Source: Deltaproteobacteria bacterium
Lineage (GTDB): Bacteria > Desulfobacterota > GWC2-55-46 > S146-70
Assembly (NCBI GenBank): GCA_015492395.1
Contig: WGFD01000217.1
Location: forward strand, 1-5,548
Direction: 5' to 3'
Length of the DNA: 5,548 nt
Shown here: positions 1-5,548 of the stretch, piece by piece
Layout of the letters: each line of letters opens with the position of its first letter
How positions within the stretch are numbered: the first letter of the stretch is position 1
Notes under the pieces: generated by a model
Told to the model about the DNA's origin: nothing
The model's input: the letters and a program-made list of their open reading frames with translations, nothing else
Databases searched by the model: none
Translations under genes and position numbers: made by a program

Positions 1-1
1 C

Positions 2-409
2 ATTAATGGGTTGAAGCAGGCCGGTGAAGAGGTGCCGGAGATAACGGTCGATGCGGGTGTGCCGACCACACTGGGCACCACCGCGGAGAACCTGATGGCC
101 GCCATCGCGGGGGAGAACTACGAGCATACGACGATGTATCCCGATTTTGCGGACACTGCCGATAAGGAGGGCTTGCCGGAGATCGCTGCGCGTTTAAGAG
201 CGATAGCCAAGGCGGAATCACACCATGAGGAGCGATATCGGAAACTTCTGAAAGAGGTTGAAGCCGGTACGGTATTTAAGAAAGATAAGAAGGTCTGGTG
301 GGTCTGCAGAGAGTGCGGCTACGTCCATTTCGGGACGGAACCTCCCGAAAAGTGCCCCTCATGCGACCATAGGAAAGGTTTTTACCAGGTTAAGTGTGAA
401 GATTACTAA
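2..409 (+). CDS. rbr: Rubrerythrin, C-terminal part (5' end outside window)
   Basis: Rubrerythrin is a cytoplasmic non-heme diiron peroxidase that reduces hydrogen peroxide in anaerobes, using electrons passed through its own rubredoxin-like centre. The frame is open to the left edge, so the first four-helix residues and the first iron-ligand helix lie outside the window; the TTG at 11 is internal, not a start. Visible are the third-helix segment [11 protein letters not shown] with two expected carboxylate ligands, the fourth-helix segment AESHHEERY with the Glu and His ligands, and a C-terminal rubredoxin-like knuckle, CRECGY followed by CPSCDH, which holds the FeS4 iron with four cysteines. 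The order, spacing and the phrase [16 protein letters not shown] match classic full-length rubrerythrins. The gene ends with TAA and faces the cytochrome operon convergently across about 540 bases. No strong terminator follows it: a short CACCT/AGGTG hairpin near 436-452 lacks a T run. The family call is secure. Confidence 0.95.
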   Translation: MNGLKQAGEEVPEITVDAGVPTTLGTTAENLMAAIAGENYEHTTMYPDFADTADKEGLPEIAARLRAIAKAESHHEERYRKLLKEVEAGTVFKKDKKVWWVCRECGYVHFGTEPPEKCPSCDHRKGFYQVKCEDY

Positions 410-494
410 GAGTAAGGTACCTCTAAATTCCATGGCACCTGCTTTGAAGGTGGAGCAAGAAACTTTATAGTTGTCAAGGCCATGAGATAGCCTG

Positions 495-693
495 CTAGAA
501 GTACACCCTGTATCCTATAGTCAGAAAGTAGCGTTCGGCTTCGCTGTCCGACCTGCCTGGCGGCAGACAGGTCGGAGTGCCGGTCATACGACCATTCTCT
601 TCCGCCTTCCAGTTCGAAGCGGATGCGCTTCTTCCAATGGTAGTCCGTCCGGAGTGAAGGCCTGATCTTTGTCTGGCCTCCTTTGCCCAACTT
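495..693 (-). pseudogene. Remnant of an outer-membrane beta-barrel protein, C-terminal end, frameshifted by a palindromic insertion
   Basis: In one minus-strand frame, from about 693 to 577, the translation has alternating aromatic and charged residues typical of beta-barrel strands (for example RPSLRTDYHWKKRIRFELEG, then GREWSYDR). In a second frame, from about 548 to the TAG at 495, it ends ERYFLTIGYRVYF, with a terminal Phe and hydrophobic residues at every second position: the outer-membrane targeting signature of beta-barrels. The two frames meet at a near-perfect palindrome. Removing 25 bp (549-573) fuses them as SYDRHSDSEAERYFLTIG through to the stop, so the insertion alone explains the frameshift. 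Upstream of about 693 barrel-like sequence is lost; a second degenerate palindrome lies there. The remnant sits just downstream of the methyltransferase-like gene on the same strand and may be the former last gene of that operon, perhaps its porin (inference). The protein family cannot be named from some 60 residues. Confidence 0.55.
547..576. repeat. Palindromic repeat element inserted in the beta-barrel remnant
   Basis: Arms TCCGACCTGCCTG (547-559) and CAGACAGGTCGGA (564-576) are complementary over 13 positions with one mismatch, around a GCGG loop. The net insertion is 25 bp (for example 549-573), flanked by a repeated GTC, and it shifts the surrounding reading frame. It has the look of a small REP-like or non-autonomous palindromic element. 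A related, more degenerate copy lies at 698-732. Whether it recurs elsewhere in the genome cannot be seen here. Confidence 0.6.
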
Positions 694-697
694 GCAT

Positions 698-732
698 CCT
701 CCTGGCGGGCAGGTGCGTTGCATGCAGACAGG
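698..732. repeat. Degenerate second copy of the palindromic element
   Basis: CCTCCTGGCG at 698-707 and GCAGACAGG at 724-732 match the two halves of the repeat at 552-571 (CCTGCCTGGCG and GCAGACAGG). Here about 16 extra bases sit between the halves, and they include another GGCAGG. The copy lies where the barrel-like reading frame upstream is lost, consistent with repeated insertion and decay. The relationship rests on two short matches, so it is tentative. Confidence 0.35.
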
Positions 733-951
733 CGCTCGCTATGCGTGTTCAAGGGGTGTGTTGTACCCAGGGTGACCGATCGGCAGGTTGCGGTTAAGCC
801 AGCCACGTCGCGTCTTATGGCTGAAAGATACAGCCTAATCCGTCTCATGTATGGACTCCGCAGCTTCTGTCTGGTACTAATAAGATATGCAGCCTGGAGA
901 TGAACAAAAAAAGCGTGCTTTGGTCCGGGCCGCCGGTAGGTGGAGGAGTGG
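733..951. other. Intergenic stretch without a recognisable gene
   Basis: Between the degenerate repeat and the stop codon of the methyltransferase-like gene no convincing protein was found. Short open frames exist on both strands, but their translations lack any recognisable domain, a credible ribosome binding site or beta-barrel character. A CAGCCA/TGGCTG inverted repeat at about 799-822 could form a hairpin. A run of seven A at 906-912 (T on the minus strand) lies 40 bases beyond the methyltransferase stop and might take part in ending the operon transcript, but the hairpin before it is poor. No tRNA, tmRNA, RNase P or SRP RNA signature was recognised. Confidence 0.5.
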
Positions 952-2190
952 TCAAATGACGCCGGGTATGAATCTGTACCTTACCTTCCGTTTATACAAC
1001 CTATACTCTTCGTAATTACTGAGGTGGCGCTCCTCAGTGAGCGCCCGCAGGATGTATATGAGATTCCATGCGAGGTGTCCGAAGATGTACCCCACGCTCC
1101 AGAATCCGCCATAGAATACCGACTGGGTCCACCATAGAAGGAGCTTTAAGACCGTACCTGGGTGCCTTATTATACCGTAGAGGCCGCGTGTCTGGAGCTT
1201 TTTGAGGGATATATTGGCCACGGAGGGACCTAAAGAGGTGGCGGCATATACGTGAAATATCAAGATTATCATCTCGATGATCTTTAATGAGTAGATGAAG
1301 GCTGTTCCACTGAAGAGCAGGGATTCCGGATGCTCGTACGCGACGAATGGCGCAAACTTGAAGAGTGTTCCAGTAGCCTGGTTCAATGGGTAGTACACCG
1401 ACAGGCATACAAGCCATCCACCGAAGGTCATATCGATGGAAAGGCTCCTGTTTTCCACCCACCTCGACTCTATACAGTAGCTGAGACTTGCGTTGATCGT
1501 GTCGGTCAGCCACAGGATGGCCGTTATCCACGAAATCACGGCGAAGAAGTTATAGCCGTAAAAACTGGACTGTGAATGCCGTATGGCATTGTCGATATTC
1601 GTATAGACCTGGACTGCCATGATAGGTATGAAGTAAGCCCGCATGACTATATTCAGCAGTACCTTTTTATTGTACCTGTTGTTGAATACACTCATTATGG
1701 AACCGGTCTTCTTTACCTTGGTTAGCCTCAAGGCAGTCTGCTTGAGTATATGTATTATCCTTATGGCCGGGTCGTAGAAGTCCTCGACACTGGAAGACTT
1801 GAATATGAGCGTTATAAAGAAATATGGCGGGCCCAGCACCATATAGAATTTGAAGAGGCGGTCAAAGAGATCCAGGAAGGCCTTGGATGTATTGTATATT
1901 GGCATGGTTTCATAGAATTGGCGGCCCATGTAGATTATTACCAGCCATACTGCGTATCTCGCGATGGACTGCCTCAGTAGTCTGCCTAACTTTATATTCT
2001 TTTGGAGCGAAAAACGGCTTAACCCCTTTTTCTGCCTGAGCATGTTTATAGTGCCGTAGAGTATCGCAAGGCCGAGTATAGGCATAAAGAAGTAGGTGTA
2101 ATGAGCCCCCGTATTGGTGAAGACAAGGAATGAGATGATGGCCGTGGAGAATGATGACAGTACGAAGAGGTGAGGAGATGTGTTGCTCAT
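952..2190 (-). CDS. Polytopic membrane protein with C-terminal isoprenylcysteine methyltransferase (ICMT/PEMT)-like domain
   Basis: This is a 412-residue inner-membrane protein predicted to transfer a methyl group from S-adenosylmethionine; the acceptor is unknown. The last 80 residues carry the family hallmarks: RGLYGIIRHPG (335-345) with the RHP motif, two hydrophobic helices (about 347-381), then EERHL (386-390), a YEEYRLYKRKVRYR segment and a C-terminal IPGVI, as in bacterial ICMT/PEMT-like enzymes that bind SAM at the membrane surface. Ahead lie about 320 extra residues with hydrophobic segments near 8-24, 33-50, 78-88, 114-130, 180-197, 212-230, 256-268 and 291-316, so the protein is about twice the usual size of the family. 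The extension resembles nothing I recognise. The start ATG overlaps the TGA of the propeller gene as ATGA, which fixes the start and implies coupled translation. Its place in a cytochrome operon suggests a role in envelope or electron-transfer protein or lipid modification, but this is inference. Confidence 0.8.
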   Translation of the reverse strand: MSNTSPHLFVLSSFSTAIISFLVFTNTGAHYTYFFMPILGLAILYGTINMLRQKKGLSRFSLQKNIKLGRLLRQSIARYAVWLVIIYMGRQFYETMPIYNTSKAFLDLFDRLFKFYMVLGPPYFFITLIFKSSSVEDFYDPAIRIIHILKQTALRLTKVKKTGSIMSVFNNRYNKKVLLNIVMRAYFIPIMAVQVYTNIDNAIRHSQSSFYGYNFFAVISWITAILWLTDTINASLSYCIESRWVENRSLSIDMTFGGWLVCLSVYYPLNQATGTLFKFAPFVAYEHPESLLFSGTAFIYSLKIIEMIILIFHVYAATSLGPSVANISLKKLQTRGLYGIIRHPGTVLKLLLWWTQSVFYGGFWSVGYIFGHLAWNLIYILRALTEERHLSNYEEYRLYKRKVRYRFIPGVI

Positions 2191-3197
2191 TCCGCCGGGG
2201 TCACGGCTATACCGCGCGGGAAGTTCAGGGATTCTATCCTGTCCACTTCGGTCAGGGTCGTGGTATCTATGACGGATATACTTCCCCCGTCCACCCCGTC
2301 ACCGTAATTCGTGGCGTACAGGAATCTACCATCCGGCGACAGGGCCGAGGCCGTAGGGAAGACACCTTCCTTAATCTCTTTTACAACCTTTTTTGTTTGA
2401 AGATCTACAACAGAGACCGTATTGGAGTAGTTGTTCGAGACGAACGCCGTCTTGCCGTCCCCTGTGATCGTTATATATGCCGGCGTGTCGCCCACGGTGA
2501 TATGGCCGATAATCCTATTCGTCCTTGTATCGAGGATGGAGATCCTGTCCTTGTTTGTGCACAGGTAGGCCAGATAACTGTTTTTGGGAATAACGATGGC
2601 AGTGGGAAAGGGCAGCCCTTTTATTATGGATATCCGCTCCATCTTTTTGAGGTCGATTATTGATATATCTCCCGCATACAGCGAGGGTATGTAGGCATAT
2701 CTGCCGTCGGCGGTTATCGCAACACCGGAAGACCCGCGTGATATGGCAGGCCTTCCTGCAACCGTATTGGAAGAGAGGTCTATAACGGATGCATGGTAAT
2801 CCTGGTTATTGGCGACGACCAGATATCGGCCGTCGGGTGAAGTCTTCATAAAATGCGGGTGTACCCCGACCTCGATCCGTGCTTTAAGGGTTCCGGATCT
2901 TGCTTCGATTATGGCGACATCGTCCGCGCCGCGATTGGCCACATAGATAAACCTGTTGTCGGGTGAGGGGGTGATCTCCACCGGATTGGAACCATACCCC
3001 ATCTCTATACTTCCGACCTCTTTATGGTTCATACTGTCTATAATGACCACATTGCCATCTGCAATGCCTGCCACATACAGGTTATATCCACCGCCGGAAG
3101 GAGTGGCATCAGAGAATGGCGGCAGGAATAGGATGCAGAAAAGAAGAGTACCTAGGGATGGGACAATTCCGGACCAGAACCTCAATTGTCGTTGCAT
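2187..3197 (-). CDS. Secreted YVTN/NHL-type seven-bladed beta-propeller protein
   Basis: A 336-residue exported protein with no catalytic motif, probably a binding or scaffold partner. The chosen ATG at 3197 gives a signal peptide: MQRQLRFW, a hydrophobic core (about 11-26), and a likely cut after SDA (29-31). LLFC is not a good lipobox, so export as a soluble protein is favoured. Then come seven repeats of about 40-45 residues of the form P..V.ITPDGR..YVAN....V.IID..T..V...I, with YV-type strands at about 40, 84, 126, 168, 209, 251 and 293. The chain starts inside a blade (YNLYVAG) and ends with GIAVTPAE, which supplies the missing strand: a Velcro-style ring closure. A longer frame to 3266 exists but puts 23 cytochrome-overlapping residues before the signal peptide. 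The start overlaps the end of the cytochrome gene by 16 bp, and the TGA overlaps the next gene's ATG. Such propellers often accompany secreted multiheme cytochromes. The specific role is unknown. Confidence 0.88.
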   Translation of the reverse strand: MQRQLRFWSGIVPSLGTLLFCILFLPPFSDATPSGGGYNLYVAGIADGNVVIIDSMNHKEVGSIEMGYGSNPVEITPSPDNRFIYVANRGADDVAIIEARSGTLKARIEVGVHPHFMKTSPDGRYLVVANNQDYHASVIDLSSNTVAGRPAISRGSSGVAITADGRYAYIPSLYAGDISIIDLKKMERISIIKGLPFPTAIVIPKNSYLAYLCTNKDRISILDTRTNRIIGHITVGDTPAYITITGDGKTAFVSNNYSNTVSVVDLQTKKVVKEIKEGVFPTASALSPDGRFLYATNYGDGVDGGSISVIDTTTLTEVDRIESLNFPRGIAVTPAE

Positions 3198-5332
3198 GTA
3201 TCCGTTGTTCCGTTGGAAAGGCTGTGGCTGCAGCTGTAGGAGTAGGTCATGACTTGACCGTGGCACCTTAGGTTACAGCTCATCTGTCCGCTGCTGTACC
3301 TGAATGTCGGCTTGGGGAAGTTGTAGCCTGTGACCACCCCTGGGGCGAAGTTTATCAGATGGGTATCGCCGTCAGGGGGGAGAGTTCCCGAACCGCCGGA
3401 ATACTGTGTATTGGTCGCCTGCACATTACTGTGTATGTTGTAGTGGCAGATCATGCATGCCTCGTATGTAGGTCCCCACATCATGCCGCCGGTCCCCCTC
3501 AGATGGAGCGAGTGAAGGTTGCCCATACCGCCCCCGCCCATACCGCCCCCGCCGGCGTAGAAGTTGGTGTTGTCGTTATTTCCGTAGAATGTATTCCAGT
3601 CATGGCAGTTGAAACAGAGCTTGAACCTGTTCTGGAATTCCGTGGTGCTGCTGGGGGAGTTGAATGGTCTCCTGTCCGTCGGGAGTGTTCCTGTGAAGTA
3701 GTAGTCCCTCAGGATACTTCTGTCTCCGTTGTCAGAAACCCCTGAATTAAAGTTCAACGAAGGTGTCAAGATCTGAGAACCGTGAGGACCTGTAGTGGGT
3801 GTGTTCACCGCCGAGGCGACATCGGTGAGCCTGAGATGGCTCTTGGTCGTCGGTCCGGCCACACCAGAGACCGTGTCGCTGTTGTGGCAGTCGGTGCAAT
3901 TGATAGTCAGGTTCTGGAGCGAGGACTTCGCGGCGGCGGCGGAACTGCAGTCCAGGACGGTCCCCTGCGGCCCGTTGTTGAATGCGTTCTCGAGCTGCAG
4001 GCACAGGGCCAGGGAGGTATTTCTGCCCGGTGACGAGACGGGATGGTAGGCGCTGTTAAAGCTCTGCGGCGGACCGTAGGCTCCGTCGGAGCTGTTTGGG
4101 TCGAACTCGAGCCTCTTATTGCTCCTGCCGTCGGGCCTGCTCGTGGTGTCATCGGGGTAGGCGTTTCCGGCGAATACCTGGTTGTAACTGTCGCCGTGAC
4201 ACTTGAAGCACACCTCGTGGATATAGGGCTGCCTGACGCCCTTGGGGTAGGGCTCCTGTGGATTCCCGTTGATGTCGATGTATCTCATCCCCTGGAGCTT
4301 TCCGCTTACGGGGTCGGCGGTGCCTGTGCTCTGTTTCATCCCCCCCAGTCCCCATTCGGCGTGTGGATTGTGACAGTCGTAGCACTCCACGTGTTTTACC
4401 GTGACGGGATGCGCCTCCCCGACGAAGTGCCTGCCCGCCAGGGCTGTGTCGTCCACCGGGTGGCCGCTTCCGCCTGGCAGGCTCCTTTTGTTTATCTCCC
4501 ATTGTATGTCCGCACCCGCGGGACCGTTGCTGTCGTGGCAGTTTTCACAGAGCGCCTCTTCCCAGGCGTTGAGCTGGTGCGGGATCAGGTAGTCCGCCGT
4601 GACCGCCGGATTGCCGCTTGCCACGGTCTGCCTGCTCGCCGGCACGGCAAATGTGTCGTATGCACCGGCCGCGTCCGCGGCCTTTATTCCGTGAGGGGTG
4701 TGGCAATTGAGACACTGGGCGCTGTAGTTACTTGTGGGGCGCGGGTCCCTGGCGTGTATGGTTGATGCCCCTCCGCCAGGTGGTTCCCCCGGCCATTGAA
4801 AGTTTCCCGCCCCCAAAAAGGAGTGCGGCTGGGTTCCCATGGATCCATTGAAGATATCCCGTCCCTGGTAGAAGCCGTAGTAGCCCCAGCCGGGGGGGTT
4901 GCCGTTCAGGTTGAAGGTCTCGTGGCATGTCCAGCAAAAACCGGCCCGTTCGTTTTGATTGCTTATTTCGGTGCCGAAGCTATTGGAGAAGGCGAGGTAT
5001 GGGTCGGGCCCCTCCGCCTGAGTCGGGGTCATAAAAGTGGGTTGGTTGCTCAGGTTCGGGTAGGGTTCGCTTCCTCCCCAACTGGCGTGCGGTTCGTGGC
5101 AGTTGGTACACTCTCCCTTCCCGTACTTTCCCGCCTCGCTGCCTGGCGGCCACTGGCCGGTGGTGGAGCGGTCTACACCGCCGTCCTGTGTGTTATTCTG
5201 CCCTGGAGCGGTGGCGCCGTGCTTTGTAAATGGAAAGGCACCCCCTGTGGCGCTTGCTTTACCGGGATTGAATGAGCATAGATAGACGGTCAAAAGGAAG
5301 ATTGTTGAGAAAAAAACAAAAAAACGTGCCAT
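3182..5332 (-). CDS. Large secreted multiheme c-type cytochrome (nine CXXCH plus one CX3CH)
   Basis: A 716-residue exported electron-transfer protein binding up to ten covalent hemes. A Sec signal peptide (MARFFVFF, hydrophobic to about 20, cut near KASA at 25-28) sends it to the periplasm or beyond. CXXCH motifs begin at Cys 75, 133, 207, 262, 317, 375, 479, 573 and 626; a CX3CH (CNLRCH) sits at 686-691. Motifs 1, 3 and 5 are followed by a further PH (CHEPH, CHTPH, CHNPH), as in doubled-CXXCH cytochromes, where such His can be distal heme ligands. The gap between motifs 6 and 7 is about 100 residues and holds Cys 444 and 462, and the tail holds Cys 701 and 713: possible disulfides. A Gly/Met-rich stretch (593-618) precedes motif 9. 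The start has the SD-like AAGGTGAG, four bases from ATG. It is the first gene of the operon behind a strong promoter. No lipobox is seen. It does not look like a member of the MtrA or OmcS families, so the electron partner is unknown. Confidence 0.93.
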   Translation of the reverse strand: MARFFVFFSTIFLLTVYLCSFNPGKASATGGAFPFTKHGATAPGQNNTQDGGVDRSTTGQWPPGSEAGKYGKGECTNCHEPHASWGGSEPYPNLSNQPTFMTPTQAEGPDPYLAFSNSFGTEISNQNERAGFCWTCHETFNLNGNPPGWGYYGFYQGRDIFNGSMGTQPHSFLGAGNFQWPGEPPGGGASTIHARDPRPTSNYSAQCLNCHTPHGIKAADAAGAYDTFAVPASRQTVASGNPAVTADYLIPHQLNAWEEALCENCHDSNGPAGADIQWEINKRSLPGGSGHPVDDTALAGRHFVGEAHPVTVKHVECYDCHNPHAEWGLGGMKQSTGTADPVSGKLQGMRYIDINGNPQEPYPKGVRQPYIHEVCFKCHGDSYNQVFAGNAYPDDTTSRPDGRSNKRLEFDPNSSDGAYGPPQSFNSAYHPVSSPGRNTSLALCLQLENAFNNGPQGTVLDCSSAAAAKSSLQNLTINCTDCHNSDTVSGVAGPTTKSHLRLTDVASAVNTPTTGPHGSQILTPSLNFNSGVSDNGDRSILRDYYFTGTLPTDRRPFNSPSSTTEFQNRFKLCFNCHDWNTFYGNNDNTNFYAGGGGMGGGGMGNLHSLHLRGTGGMMWGPTYEACMICHYNIHSNVQATNTQYSGGSGTLPPDGDTHLINFAPGVVTGYNFPKPTFRYSSGQMSCNLRCHGQVMTYSYSCSHSLSNGTTDTCNDN

Positions 5333-5342
5333 TTCTCACCTT
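5333..5342 (-). promoter_or_regulatory. Ribosome binding site of the cytochrome gene
   Basis: Read on the minus strand, AAGGTGAGAA directly precedes the ATG at 5332. AAGGTG is a good Shine-Dalgarno match about four bases from the start codon. This supports the chosen start, which is also followed at once by a signal peptide. Confidence 0.65.
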
Positions 5343-5358
5343 GCGGATTGAAATTTAT

Positions 5359-5376
5359 AAAAACCCGTGAACAGGT
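5359..5376 (-). terminator. Terminator-like hairpin in the cytochrome leader (possible attenuator)
   Basis: On the minus strand, ACCTG (5376-5372) can pair with the CGGGT half of CACGGGT over five base pairs (one G-U), closing a TTCA tetraloop. Five T follow (5363-5359), in the usual arrangement of an intrinsic terminator. It lies between the promoter and the start codon, 27 bases upstream of the ATG. The stem is short, so strong termination is unlikely; partial attenuation is possible. No antiterminator or ligand domain was identified. Confidence 0.3.
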
Positions 5377-5392
5377 ATCTTAATTAATTTTG

Positions 5393-5434
5393 AGCTGCCA
5401 TCACCTCAAAAGAGATCCCTGACAGTTTGTAGCT
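5393..5434 (-). promoter_or_regulatory. Possible leader hairpin upstream of the cytochrome gene
   Basis: The transcript could fold as an AGCU/AGCU outer stem, a CUGUC/GAUGG middle stem with two G-U pairs, and an AUCUC/GAGGU inner stem closing a UUUU loop, with bulges between. It sits within the 5' untranslated region of about 120 nt, just before the terminator-like hairpin. It does not match a riboswitch class I know (cyclic-di-GMP GEMM and cobalamin motifs were considered). Stability was judged by eye only. Confidence 0.25.
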
Positions 5435-5458
5435 GTATTACCGGCCTATACTATAAAA

Positions 5459-5486
5459 ATTATAACAGTAATGCCCATGATGTCAA
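5459..5486 (-). promoter_or_regulatory. Sigma-70-type promoter of the cytochrome operon
   Basis: On the minus strand there is a perfect -35 TTGACA (5486-5481), a 16-bp spacer and a perfect -10 TATAAT (5464-5459). Transcription would begin near 5452, giving a leader of about 120 nt before the ATG at 5332. No other promoter is apparent between the three operon genes, so this one probably serves them all. Confidence 0.75.
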
Positions 5487-5548
5487 GTAATTTTCGCGGC
5501 GTGGCAGTCCGAAAACAGGTCGCCGGAACAGACTATATGGCGGACTTA

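Noticed and set aside
11..13. TTG as the start of rubrerythrin
   Set aside because: The frame continues to the left edge, and the protein would lack its first iron-binding helices; the real start lies outside the window.
472..477. TTGACA on the minus strand as a -35 box
   Set aside because: No -10 box lies at proper spacing, and it would drive transcription only antisense into rubrerythrin.
495..848. 117-residue minus-strand open frame as an intact gene
   Set aside because: Only its last 18 or so residues look like protein (a barrel terminus); the rest is low-quality sequence joined by the palindromic insertion.
718..903. 61-residue plus-strand open frame
   Set aside because: No recognisable domain, no clear ribosome binding site, and it starts inside the degenerate repeat.
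906..945. Intrinsic terminator of the three-gene operon
   Set aside because: A run of seven T on the minus strand is present, but the preceding AAAGC/GCTTT palindrome leaves a two-base loop and no solid GC-rich stem ends at the run.
1034..1531. 165-residue minus-strand frame inside the methyltransferase-like gene
   Set aside because: It overlaps the real gene in another frame, and its translation shows no membrane segments or known motif.
3198..3266. Upstream ATG at 3266 for the propeller gene
   Set aside because: It would add 23 polar, Gln-rich residues before a clear signal peptide and lies deep in the cytochrome's heme-10 region; the ATG at 3197 is the better start.
4043..4765. 240-residue plus-strand open frame opposite the cytochrome
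   Set aside because: It has no domain or signal and lies wholly antisense to a gene with ten heme motifs; it is a by-product of the cytochrome's codon pattern. The other plus-strand frames in 3359-5285 are dismissed likewise.
5506..5546. Inverted repeat AGTCCG/CGGACT near the right edge
   Set aside because: Only six pairs with a 29-base spacer and no T run; it may belong to a neighbouring gene's end beyond the window, but nothing firm can be said.

Overview
The window reads as a piece of an uncultured, probably anaerobic Gram-negative bacterium. The evidence is a rubrerythrin (oxidative-stress protein typical of anaerobes), a large secreted multiheme c-type cytochrome with paired CXXCH motifs, and traces of an outer-membrane beta-barrel. 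That combination is common in metal-, sulfur- or nitrogen-cycling Desulfobacterota and Nitrospirota; the phylum is my inference, not something the sequence proves.

Layout: the 3' part of a rubrerythrin gene runs on the + strand from the left edge to 409. A stretch of about 540 bases without an intact gene follows (410-951). On its minus strand it carries the C-terminal remnant of an outer-membrane beta-barrel protein, broken by a 25-bp palindromic insertion near 547-576. From 5332 down to 952, three minus-strand genes form a tight operon: a 716-residue cytochrome with nine CXXCH motifs plus one CX3CH motif, a secreted YVTN-type seven-bladed beta-propeller, and a 412-residue membrane protein ending in an ICMT/PEMT-like methyltransferase domain. 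The first two genes overlap by 16 bp and the last two by 4 bp (ATGA), so translation is probably coupled. A near-ideal sigma-70 promoter (TTGACA, 16 bp, TATAAT) lies at 5459-5486. It is followed by a leader of about 120 nt that can form two hairpins, the second resembling a weak intrinsic terminator.

Working model (inference): the cytochrome moves electrons in the periplasm or at the cell surface, the propeller acts beside it as a secreted scaffold or partner, and the membrane methyltransferase-like protein modifies a lipid or protein of the envelope. The decayed beta-barrel directly downstream on the same strand could once have been the outer-membrane part of the same system. No CRISPR array, tRNA, rRNA or intact transposase was seen.
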